DNA of 64,000 nucleotides from Lepidurus packardi (taxonomy: Eukaryota > Arthropoda > Branchiopoda > Notostraca > Triopsidae). The stretch spans positions 124,001 to 188,000 of the forward strand of contig JAKZAN010000005.1 of the NCBI GenBank assembly GCA_023053545.1, given 5' to 3'. Shown piece by piece: positions 11,487-19,900 of this stretch (the stretch's first letter is position 1; each line of letters begins with the position of its first letter). Below the pieces are notes generated by a model. The model saw only the letters and a list, made by a program, of their open reading frames with translations. It did not search any database and was not told the origin of the DNA. The position numbers were made by a program, and so were the translations under genes.

Positions 11487-13040
11487 ATGGTGGGGGCAGT
11501 CGGTGATGACGTGGAAGTTGACTTCGAAGTGATTGATGACGCTTTTGCGGATTTTGCGAAAAATAAGTTGGAAGGTAAACGAGGGGAGAGGTTAGACGAC
11601 GAGAAGGGATTCATGGAAGTAAAAGGAAAGAGAGGCAGAGGAAGGCCCCCCAAAAAGAAGCAGAAGGAAGGGGAAGATAAAGCGAGTGGAGGAGATAGGC
11701 CTCAAGCTGAGTCAGAAAGTGCGGTTATAGGGGAAAAGAGTACATCCCCAAGGACGGAACATGGGAGAGGAGGAGAAAGGCCGCAAGGGGGGGTAGAGAG
11801 TGCAGTATTAGGGAAAAAGAGAACATCTACAAGGGCGGAACTTTTTTCTACATCGAGCCTGGCAACGGAAGGCGAGGCGGAAGGCAATCTACAACAGGGT
11901 CAAGAGATAAGGCCTGTTATTGCGAAAATGGTGGGAGTAGAAGGCGAAAACTTCGGCAAGGTCAGTCCTTTCGAAGTGGGAAAGATAATACAGAAAATGG
12001 AGATACAGGGAGTAGAGATTAAGTTGTCAAAAGGAGGAGAGATTTTATTATTCACGCGTCAAGAAAAAATAATTTCCAAGCTGTTAAAAATAGAAAGCAT
12101 TGGACGGTGGAAAGTGGCCATGCGAATGGCAAAGCCGGTAGTTCTACAACACGGTATAATAAGACTGTGGGGTACGAGTAAAGAAGAAATACTTAGTCAG
12201 AAAATTAGGGGGTTGTATGCCGTAAGACCGTTATTCAGTGTCCTCGAAAACGAAAAGGGGGTTAAAGAGAAAGTGCAAAATAACTCGTATCACTTAATGT
12301 TCGAAGGGGAAGTTCTTCCCCCCCATATCGAGGTAGGATACTTTAAAGTATCGGTCATCCCTTTTCAACCAAAACCAGTTCGATGCTACAGATGCCAACG
12401 TTTTGGACATCTGAGCACAGTTTGCACCGCCAAACAAAGATGCGGTCATTGCGGAGAGGACCACCGCTTCCAGGATTGTATTAGAAGGAAACAGGGAGTT
12501 ACACCCAAATGTGCGAACTGCAGCAGAGAACATAATGCAGCAGACACAACATGCGAAAGTTATCGTAAGGTGATGGGTATTGGGCAGGCTCAGGTACGAA
12601 GAAGCGAACGAGCTAAGGAGATTCCGGTTCACCAAATAGCCAAACCTGCGCTAATAGAGGCGGGACGAAGAACTGACCAAGGAGAAAAACAATCCTATAG
12701 CTCGGTAATCTCGGGAGCAGAAAGGAAGATTTTAAGCCCGAAGACGACAATGGGTGCTGACGGGGTTAGCGAACAATCAAAGAATGACGTGGTACTAGTG
12801 GAAAGTAACAGACAAGAGGATACTGGCATGGAAATTAGGAAAGAGCGTGACAGCACTGCAGAACAGAGGAATCAGGGCATACGTGGATTGCTAAGGAAAG
12901 TGGTGTGTAAGATCATCGCCGTCATACTGGGAGAAGGTCAATGGGAAGAAAAAGTCAATGAGTTAGTTAGTCATGGAAGAGAGTTGTTAGCAGAAGAAGA
13001 CACAATCGAAATACTTATGCAATGGGTGACGACAATTTAA
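11487..13040 (+). CDS. I-like ORF1 protein: AT-hook plus three CCHC zinc knuckles
   Basis: This open frame of 517 residues starts from ATG 11487; an upstream in-frame TTG belongs to the BEL LTR. Residues 49-58 (RGRGRPPKKK, 11631-11660) are a canonical AT-hook, a minor-groove AT-DNA binding motif that I do not recall as usual in ORF1 proteins. Residues 60-150 are low-complexity and charged. About 150-290 resembles the RNA-recognition-like region of I/Jockey ORF1 proteins (weak, by eye). Three knuckles start at residue 300: CYRCQRFGHLSTVC, CGHCGEDHRFQDC and CANCSREHNAADTTC. ORF1 proteins of this group bind element RNA and form the ribonucleoprotein that enters the nucleus. The frame overlaps ORF2 by 19 nt. 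It is the one long element ORF here with no visible break, although its true N-terminus may be lost. Confidence 0.88.
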   Translation: MVGAVGDDVEVDFEVIDDAFADFAKNKLEGKRGERLDDEKGFMEVKGKRGRGRPPKKKQKEGEDKASGGDRPQAESESAVIGEKSTSPRTEHGRGGERPQGGVESAVLGKKRTSTRAELFSTSSLATEGEAEGNLQQGQEIRPVIAKMVGVEGENFGKVSPFEVGKIIQKMEIQGVEIKLSKGGEILLFTRQEKIISKLLKIESIGRWKVAMRMAKPVVLQHGIIRLWGTSKEEILSQKIRGLYAVRPLFSVLENEKGVKEKVQNNSYHLMFEGEVLPPHIEVGYFKVSVIPFQPKPVRCYRCQRFGHLSTVCTAKQRCGHCGEDHRFQDCIRRKQGVTPKCANCSREHNAADTTCESYRKVMGIGQAQVRRSERAKEIPVHQIAKPALIEAGRRTDQGEKQSYSSVISGAERKILSPKTTMGADGVSEQSKNDVVLVESNRQEDTGMEIRKERDSTAEQRNQGIRGLLRKVVCKIIAVILGEGQWEEKVNELVSHGRELLAEEDTIEILMQWVTTI

Positions 13041-13300
13041 GCGTACTATCATGGAATGCAAGAAGCCTCGTCCCACATATGAGCGGGTTGTGCGCATACA
13101 TAAGTGAACTGAATCGAGCACCAGATGTAATATTTGTATGCGAAACGTGGTTGAAAAAGGAAAACAGCGCACTAATAAACGGATATAAGACGATCAGGAA
13201 GGATCGAGAGGGGAAAAGAGGCGGAGGTGTGGTGTTTTTTATTAAACGAAACTTATATTCAGAATTGGTTCCACTGCACGAATTCAAAAATGGGTACTAG
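13022..13300 (+). CDS. I-like ORF2 N-terminal piece (start of endonuclease)
   Basis: This 92-codon open piece is in frame with the ORF2 ATG. It carries the first endonuclease blocks (LSWNARSL; FVCETWLKKE) and ends at a TAG created by the frame change at 13286-13290. On its own it would be a truncated, inactive endonuclease. Confidence 0.75.
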   Translation: MGDDNLSVLSWNARSLVPHMSGLCAYISELNRAPDVIFVCETWLKKENSALINGYKTIRKDREGKRGGGVVFFIKRNLYSELVPLHEFKNGY

Positions 13301-14430
13301 AAATAGTATGTATTAAAGTAAAACATGAACAAACGGAACTTTTCCTAGTCGGCATCTACCTTCAAGTTCGAACAGGGGAAAATGCAAATAAGATTACGAA
13401 GCAAGAATATGATTTCTATCTTTCACAAATTGGAAGGGAAAAGAACATCCTTTTATTTGGCGATTTCAATTCACACCACGATCTATGGAATGGCAAAAAT
13501 TTTAACGATACGAGAGGACATATTTTATTTAACTTTTTAGAAGAATGGGAAAAACTACTTTTAGCATCACCTAAAGGAATCAGCACATGTATATCAGAGA
13601 GAGGATCGGTATCCACAATTGACTTATGTTTTGCATCGATGGGAATATACGAGAAAGTTAAGGTTACTACAGGCGCCTTACTCCAAAGCGATCACCTACC
13701 TGTAATAATTGAGGTGGAAGGAACACTAGGTGACGAAGTAAGGGAGGGTGCCCCACGATGGAATTTCAGGAAAGCTCGATGGACAAATTGGCTCAAGGAA
13801 TTAGAAGACGCGGACATAGAACATGAGACACAAAGAGGATTAATCGAAGTAAGGTATCAGACGTTCGTAGACACCCTCATAGGAATAACCAAGAAACATA
13901 TACCAGTCCAGGGCAGTGGAACCAGATCGACACAAGACAGGGGTAACAAAAATAACAAAATAAGGAAGCCATGGTGGGATACCAAATGGAGTGAGGCCTT
14001 AAGCAAAGCCAGAGCAAGCTATAGAATCTTAAGGAATCACCCCAGTACCGAAAATCTAATTATATACAAGAAGAACAAGGCCAAGTGTAAACAATTGACA
14101 CAAAAAACAAAAAGAGAATTTTTGAAGAAAAAGGTAGAAAATATGGGGACGCATACATCGATGAAACAAGTGTGGGGACTAATAAGAGGTATGGAAGGGT
14201 CGCCTCAAAAAGGGCAGAACTGTATAGTGGAAAAAAACGGACGCGTCATACAAAGTGACGAAGAGAAAGCGGAGGCCTTCGCAGAACAATTCGCTAGGGT
14301 ACAGAGAGCAGAGCCGGTAATATTTCAACCAGTAGTGGACATAGATGTGTTGAAAATGGATATACAGACAATGATCAATGAGAAAAGTGTAGACCAAACT
14401 TGGAAAGACCCTTCACAGCATGGGAATTAG
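13291..14430 (+). CDS. I-like ORF2 middle piece (rest of endonuclease and linker)
   Basis: Homology resumes in this frame just after the A5 run; the first ATG is at 13639. It includes GDFNSHHDLWNG (about 13459), the SDH block (13687) and the linker before RT, and ends at TAG 14428-14430. The RT part begins in the next frame at about 14398, overlapping by about 30 nt. The piece is continuous with its neighbours by domain order. Confidence 0.75.
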   Translation, partial: WVLEIVCIKVKHEQTELFLVGIYLQVRTGENANKITKQEYDFYLSQIGREKNILLFGDFNSHHDLWNGKNFNDTRGHILFNFLEEWEKLLLASPKGISTCISERGSVSTIDLCFASMGIYEKVKVTTGALLQSDHLPVIIEVEGTLGDEVREGAPRWNFRKARWTNWLKELEDADIEHETQRGLIEVRYQTFVDTLIGITKKHIPVQGSGTRSTQDRGNKNNKIRKPWWDTKWSEALSKARASYRILRNHPSTENLIIYKKNKAKCKQLTQKTKREFLKKKVENMGTHTSMKQVWGLIRGMEGSPQKGQNCIVEKNGRVIQSDEEKAEAFAEQFARVQRAEPVIFQPVVDIDVLKMDIQTMINEKSVDQTWKDPSQHGN

Positions 14431-16838
14431 ACAGTGTAATTAAAGCAGCACCAAAAGCAAGCCAGGGAAAGGACATGGTCCACTACGAGTTATTAAAAAG
14501 AATGCCACCAAAATGGAGGGAAGAATTACAAAAAATATTCAATTTTATACTCGAAGGAGGAGTAGTACCAAATGACTGGAGAAATGCAGTCGTAATACCT
14601 ATCGGGAAGCCAGGTAAAGATCCTGGAGCAGTGCAATCTTATAGGCCGATATCCCTAATATCATGCCTGGCAAAATTATTCGAACGAATGCTCATAAAAA
14701 GACTGAGCTGGGTAGCAGAAAAGTATAACTGGTTCTCGAAATACCAATCCGGGTTTAGGGCAGGTAGCAGTACGGTCGACCAGTTGATGAGATTGATGAA
14801 CGACGCACACACTGTCTTTAAAAAAGGCTGGGTGCTAACTGTCCTTTTGCTCGACCTAACTTCTGCCTACGACTCGGTCTGGATCGACGGACTTCTATAC
14901 AAGTTGGGGAGAAAAGGGGTCAACGGAAAACTCTTGGGAATCATCAGAAGCTATTTATGCGACAGAACAATGGAAGTACGAGTCGGATCCAGCCTGTCTA
15001 CCAAGCAAAGACTAGTAAGAGGCATACCCCAGGGTGCAGTCTTAAGTCCTTGGCTATTCAATATCATGCTAGCGGATTTCCCCGAGAACCAGAGGGACAC
15101 AAATACATCACTTTTCGCAGATGATGCGGGAACTTGGACACTGGGCAGAAATACGGATTCCGCAATGGACAAGTTGAGATGTAGAGTTAAGGAAATAGAG
15201 ACGTGGTGTAAAAGGAACGGGTTTACCTTATCACCAGAAAAAACGAAATATCTTGTGATAACCAGGAAAAGGAAATGGCAGACAAATAAGAAGTGCAACA
15301 TAAATGGCACGGTCATCGAGAGGGTCGAAAAGGCAAGATTCTTGGGGGTCATTTTCGATAGAAGACTCAAGTTTGAAGAGCATATTAAATATCTACGACA
15401 GAAAGGTATGAAAGCAGTAGGGATTTTAAGTAGGCTGGCAGGCACAAGCTGGGGAGCCAGCACAAACCTTTTACTCACCATCTACAAAAACCTTATTAGG
15501 TCCAGACTAGAATATGCCTGTTTTATATACAAGTTTGTTAACTCAAGAAAGCTACAACCGTTGGAAACGATTCAAAACAAAGCTCTAAGAATTATTTTAG
15601 GAGCAACAAAAACTACCCCTATTGGGGTATTGCTATGTGCGGCGAGCATGTTGCCTTTACGGTATAGGAGAACGCTATTGTCGCAAGATTATATTAACAG
15701 AATGACTGAATGTCATAAGGGAGACCTAATAGTAAAGGAGATCTCAAAGAACAAATCGATAATCTGGGAAGACTATAAAGAACTTAAAGAGAAATTTCAG
15801 CTACCAGACATAACACAAAGGAATTTTTTTGAAAACTTGATGGCCCCATGGGAATTTACAGAAAAATATATCTTTACGGACATAGACGGACTAACCACAA
15901 AGAAAAATCCTCAGATAGCAGTGCAATTTGTATTAGCATTTTTAGAAAATACTTATAGGGATTTTAAGAAAATATTCACAGACGGATCGAAAGACGAACA
16001 AGGAAACACCGGATGTGGAGTATATATAGAAAAAACGGGCGAGACAAAGGAATTTCGCATGCTCCAAGGATCCTCCATATTGTCAGCTGAACTTACAGCA
16101 ATTGAAATAGCGTTAGATTCGGTAGCGAATAACCCCCCCGAAAAATTTGTCATTCTAACAGACTCAATGGCAGCGCTAGCTGTACTAAAAAGCTGGGGTT
16201 GCAGAACTCATTTTGATCTCAGCCAACAAATTCAGGGAAAAATAAGAAACTTAATAGTAGATGGTTGCACAATCAATTCACAATGGATCCCCGCCCATAT
16301 TGGCATCCCTGGTAATGAAGCAGCGGATCAAGCAGTAAAGAGAGGAAGAACCTCCAGCAACGAAAGAACAAACGGGCTGACAAGACACGAGCTAAAAACA
16401 ATCACCAAGCAAAACATCGAAAGAGAGTTTTTGAACGAAATCCTACTGAATACGTCACAGGCCATTGTATTGAAGACAGAAACTCTAGGATCCAATAAAT
16501 GCAGGACCATCAAAAGAAGAAGAGAAGCTGTTGCTGTATTAAGACTCAGATGTGGTCATGGCAAGATCGGATCGTGGATGAACAGATTTAATCTACAGGA
16601 TAGCCCGGTGTGCCGAAACTGTGGTGAGGCAGACGAAACCGGGAAGCATCTAGTCATGGAATGCTCAACCCTGAGAGCGGAGCGCAACGCTTTATTCAGC
16701 AAACTGCGAAGCAAAAACATACCAGTGGACTTCGAAGAAATTGTAGGATTCGGAAACAGAACAGTGCATGATCGGTTTTTTATACAAAACAATTTTATCA
16801 AGTTCATTAAACAAATGAAGATTTTAGATTTCATCTGA
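14400..16838 (+). CDS. I-like ORF2 C-terminal piece (RT, RNase H, CCHC)
   Basis: This long open frame of 812 codons holds the complete RT, connection, RNase H and C-terminal zinc finger. Its ATG (14400) is fortuitous, since homology begins a few bases upstream. The active-site boxes FADD (15114-15125) and the RNase H acidic residues (FTDGSK; SAELTAIE; LTDSMAA) are intact. It ends in TGA at 16836-16838, followed by a short 3' UTR. Confidence 0.85.
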   Translation: MERPFTAWELDSVIKAAPKASQGKDMVHYELLKRMPPKWREELQKIFNFILEGGVVPNDWRNAVVIPIGKPGKDPGAVQSYRPISLISCLAKLFERMLIKRLSWVAEKYNWFSKYQSGFRAGSSTVDQLMRLMNDAHTVFKKGWVLTVLLLDLTSAYDSVWIDGLLYKLGRKGVNGKLLGIIRSYLCDRTMEVRVGSSLSTKQRLVRGIPQGAVLSPWLFNIMLADFPENQRDTNTSLFADDAGTWTLGRNTDSAMDKLRCRVKEIETWCKRNGFTLSPEKTKYLVITRKRKWQTNKKCNINGTVIERVEKARFLGVIFDRRLKFEEHIKYLRQKGMKAVGILSRLAGTSWGASTNLLLTIYKNLIRSRLEYACFIYKFVNSRKLQPLETIQNKALRIILGATKTTPIGVLLCAASMLPLRYRRTLLSQDYINRMTECHKGDLIVKEISKNKSIIWEDYKELKEKFQLPDITQRNFFENLMAPWEFTEKYIFTDIDGLTTKKNPQIAVQFVLAFLENTYRDFKKIFTDGSKDEQGNTGCGVYIEKTGETKEFRMLQGSSILSAELTAIEIALDSVANNPPEKFVILTDSMAALAVLKSWGCRTHFDLSQQIQGKIRNLIVDGCTINSQWIPAHIGIPGNEAADQAVKRGRTSSNERTNGLTRHELKTITKQNIEREFLNEILLNTSQAIVLKTETLGSNKCRTIKRRREAVAVLRLRCGHGKIGSWMNRFNLQDSPVCRNCGEADETGKHLVMECSTLRAERNALFSKLRSKNIPVDFEEIVGFGNRTVHDRFFIQNNFIKFIKQMKILDFI

Positions 16839-16961
16839 AGATGCTAAAGTACCAAACAGTGAGAGTGTGTTGAAAAAGAAAGCCGAAGGCGATAATGTTG
16901 CGCGATAGCGACATGATTCGCCTCAAAAATACAAAAATACAAATACAAATACAAATACAAG
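16839..16961 (+). other. I-like 3' UTR and caaata tail
   Basis: This is about 80 nt of unique sequence after ORF2, with a GC-rich patch that could fold (ggcga near 16887 against tcgcc near 16919), followed by a degenerate tail of atacaa and caaata repeats (about 16926-16961). Tails of short repeats are typical where an element primes reverse transcription at its target. The next base begins a satellite unit. There is no poly(A) tail. Confidence 0.75.
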
Positions 16962-19900
16962 TCCGTAAGGAATTTGTTCAGTCCGTAAGGAATTAATTCA
17001 GTCCGTAATGAATTAATTCAGTCCGTAAAGAATTAATTCAGTCCGTAAGGAATTAATTCAATCCGTAAGGAATTAATTCAGTCCGTAAAGAATTAATTAA
17101 ATCCGTAAGGAATTAATTAAGTCCGTAAGGAATTAATTAAGTCCGTAAGGAATTAATTAAATCCGTAAGGAATTAATTCAGTCCGTAAGGAATTAATACA
17201 GTAAGAAAGGAATTCAATCAATCCTAAAGAATTAAGTCAGTCCGTAAGGAATTAATTAAGTCCGTAAAGAATTAATTCAATCCGTAAGGAATTAATTCAG
17301 TCCGTAAAGAATTAATTAAGTCCGTAAGGAATTAATTCAGTCCGTAAAGAATTAATTAAGTCCGTAAGGAATTAATTAAGTCCGTAAGGAATTTGTTCAG
17401 TCCGTAAGGAATTAACTAAGTCCGTAAAGAATTAATTCAGTCCGTAAGGAATTAATTCAGTCCGTAAGGAATTTATTAAGTCCGTAAGGAATTAATTAAG
17501 TACGTAAAGAATTAATTCAATCCGTAAGGAATTAATTCAGTCCGTAAAGAATTTGTTCGGTCCGTAAGGAATTTGTTCGGTCCGTAAGGAATTAATTAAG
17601 TCCGTAAGGAATTAATTAAATCCGTAAGGAATTAATTCAGTCCGTAAGGAATTAATTCAGTAAGAAAGGAATTCAATCTATCCTAAAGAAATAATTCAGT
17701 CCGTAAGGAATTAATTAAGTCCGTAAAGAATTAATTCAATCCGTAAGGAATTAATTCAGTCCGTAAAGAATTAATTAAGTCCGTAAGGAATTAATTCAGT
17801 CCGTAAAGAATTAATTAAGTCCGTAAGGAATTAATTAAGTACGTAAGGAATTTGTTCAGTCCGTAAGGAATTAATTAAGTCCGTAAGGAATTAATTCAGT
17901 CCGTAATGAATTAATTCAGTCCGTAAAGAATTAATTCAGTCCGTAAGGAATTAATTCAGTCCGTAAGGAATTAATTAAGTCCGTAAGAAATTTATTAAGT
18001 CGGTAAGGAATTTTTTCAGTCCGTAAGGAATTAATTAAGTCCGTAAGGAATTAATTAAGTCCGTAAAGAATTAATTCAATCCGTAATGAATTAATTAAGT
18101 CCGTAAGGAATTATTTAAGTCCGTAAGGAATTAATTCAGTCCGTAATGAATTACTTCAGTCCGTAAAGAATTAACTCAGTCCGTAAGGAATTAATTCAGT
18201 CCGCAACGAATTAATTAAGTCCGTAAGGAATTAATTAAATCCGTAAGGAATTAAGTAAATCCGTAAGGAATTAATTCAGTCCATAAGGAATTAATTCAGT
18301 AAGAAAGAAATTCAATCAATCCTAAAGAATTATTTCAGTCCGTAAGGAATTAATTCAGTCCGTAAAGATTTAATTCAGTCCGTAAGGAATTAATTCAGTC
18401 CGTAAGGAATTTATTAAGTCCGTAAGGAATTTATTAAGTCCGTAAGGAATTTGTTCAGTCCGTAAGGAATTAATTAAGTCCGTAAGGAATTAATTCAGTC
18501 CGTAATGAACTAATTCAGTCCGTAAAGAATTAATTCAGTCCGTAAGGAATTAGTTCAGTCCGTAAGGAATTTATTAAGTCCGTAAGGAATTAATTAAGTC
18601 CGTAAGGAATTAATTAGGTCCGTAAGGAATTAATTCAGTCCGTAAGGAATTAATTCAGTCCGTAAAGTATTAATTAAGTCCGTAAAGAATTAATTCAGTC
18701 CGTAAGGAATTAGTTCAGTCCGCAACGAATTAATAAAGTCCGTAAGGAATTAATTAAGTCCGTAAGGAATTTGTTCAGTCCGTAAGGAATTAATTAAGTC
18801 CGTAAGGAATTAATTAAATCCGTAAGGAATTAATTCAGTCCGTAAGGAATTAATTCAGTTAGAAAGGAATTCAATCAATCCTAAAGAATTAATTAAGTCC
18901 GTAAGGAATTAATTAAGTCCGTAAGGAATTTATTAAGTCCGTAAGGAATTAATTAAGTACGTAAGGAATTTGTTCAGTCCGTAAGGAATTAATTAAGTCC
19001 GAAAGGAATTAATTAAGTCCGTAAAGAATTAATTAAGTCCGTAAGGAATTAATTAAGTCCGTAAGGAATTAATTAAGTCGGTAAGGAATTTGTTCATTCC
19101 GTAAGGAATTTGTTCAGTCCGTAAGGAATTAATTAAGTCCGTAAGGAATTAATTAAATCCGTAAGAAATTAATTCAGTCCGTAAGGAATTAATTCCGTAA
19201 GAAAGGAATTCAATCAATCCTAAAGAATTAATTAAGTCCGTAAGGAATTTGTTCAGTCCGTAAGGAATTAATTAAGTCCGTAAGGGATTAATTCAGTCCG
19301 TAATGAATTAATTATGTCCGTAAGGAATTATTTAAGTCCGTAAGTAATTAATTCAGTCCGTAATGAATTACTTCAGTCCGTAAAGAATTAATTCAGTCCG
19401 TAAGGAATTAATTAAGTCCGTAATGAATTAATTAAGTCCGTAAGGAATTATTTAAGTCCGTAGGGAATTAATTCAGTCTGTAATGAATTACTTCAGTCCG
19501 TTAGGAATTAATTCAGTCCGTAAGGAATTAATTCAGTCCGTAAGGAATTAATTCAGTCCGCAACGAATTAATTAAGTCCGTAAGGAATTAATTAAATCCG
19601 TAAGGAATTAATTCAGTCCATAAGGAATTAATTCAGTAAGAAAGGAATTCAATCAATCCTAAAGAATTAATTCAGTCCATAAGGAATTAATTCAGTAAGA
19701 AAGGAATTCAATCAATCCTAAAGAATTAATTCAGTCCGTAAGAAATCAATTAAGTCCGTAAGGAATTTAGTAAGTCCGTAAGGAATTTATTAAGTCCGTA
19801 AGGAATTAATTCAGTCCGTAATGAATTAATTCAGTCCGTAAAGAATTAATTCAGTCCGTAAGGAATTAATTCAGTCCGTAAGGAATTAATTAAGTCCGTA

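Larger units (their letters stand above)
13022..16838 (+). pseudogene. I-like ORF2: APE endonuclease, RT, RNase H, CCHC; two frameshifts
   Basis: ORF2 starts at ATG 13022 inside the end of ORF1. The endonuclease spans 13022-13730: LSWNARSL, CETWL, GDFNSHHDLWNG and SDHLPV (13687-13698) are the catalytic blocks. The frame changes at an A5 run (13286-13290), one base short, and again near 14398, each a -1 change. RT covers about 14580-15500 with YRPISLISCLAKLFERM, DLTSAYDSVW and FADD at 15114-15125. RNase H is at about 15970-16350: FTDGSK, SAELTAIEIAL, LTDSMAAL and the HIGIPGNEAAD loop. A C-terminal CRNCGEADETGKHLVMEC finger sits at about 16610-16665. The protein nicks target DNA and reverse-transcribes element RNA at the nick. 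All catalytic blocks are present; only the frame is broken. Confidence 0.92.
11484..16961 (+). mobile_element. I-like non-LTR retrotransposon (LINE), 5' end lost
   Basis: The 5.48-kb element has two overlapping ORFs and a 3' tail of caaata repeats. ORF1 has three CCHC knuckles; ORF2 has an APE-type endonuclease, RT, RNase H and a C-terminal CCHC. An RNase H domain after the RT, with zinc-knuckle ORF1, places it in the I/R1/LOA/Jockey assemblage, best fit I-like. Its first base follows the BEL LTR directly, 3 nt before the ORF1 ATG, so the 5' UTR and possibly the start of ORF1 are missing. The tail runs straight into plus-orientation satellite (agtccgtaagg). No target-site duplication is visible because the left flank is BEL. 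ORF2 has two frame changes, so this copy is inactive as assembled. Confidence 0.93.

Noticed and set aside
16884-16925. Small structured RNA in the I-like 3' UTR
   Set aside because: Only a 5-bp stem can be drawn by eye; without copies to compare it is not a supported RNA gene.
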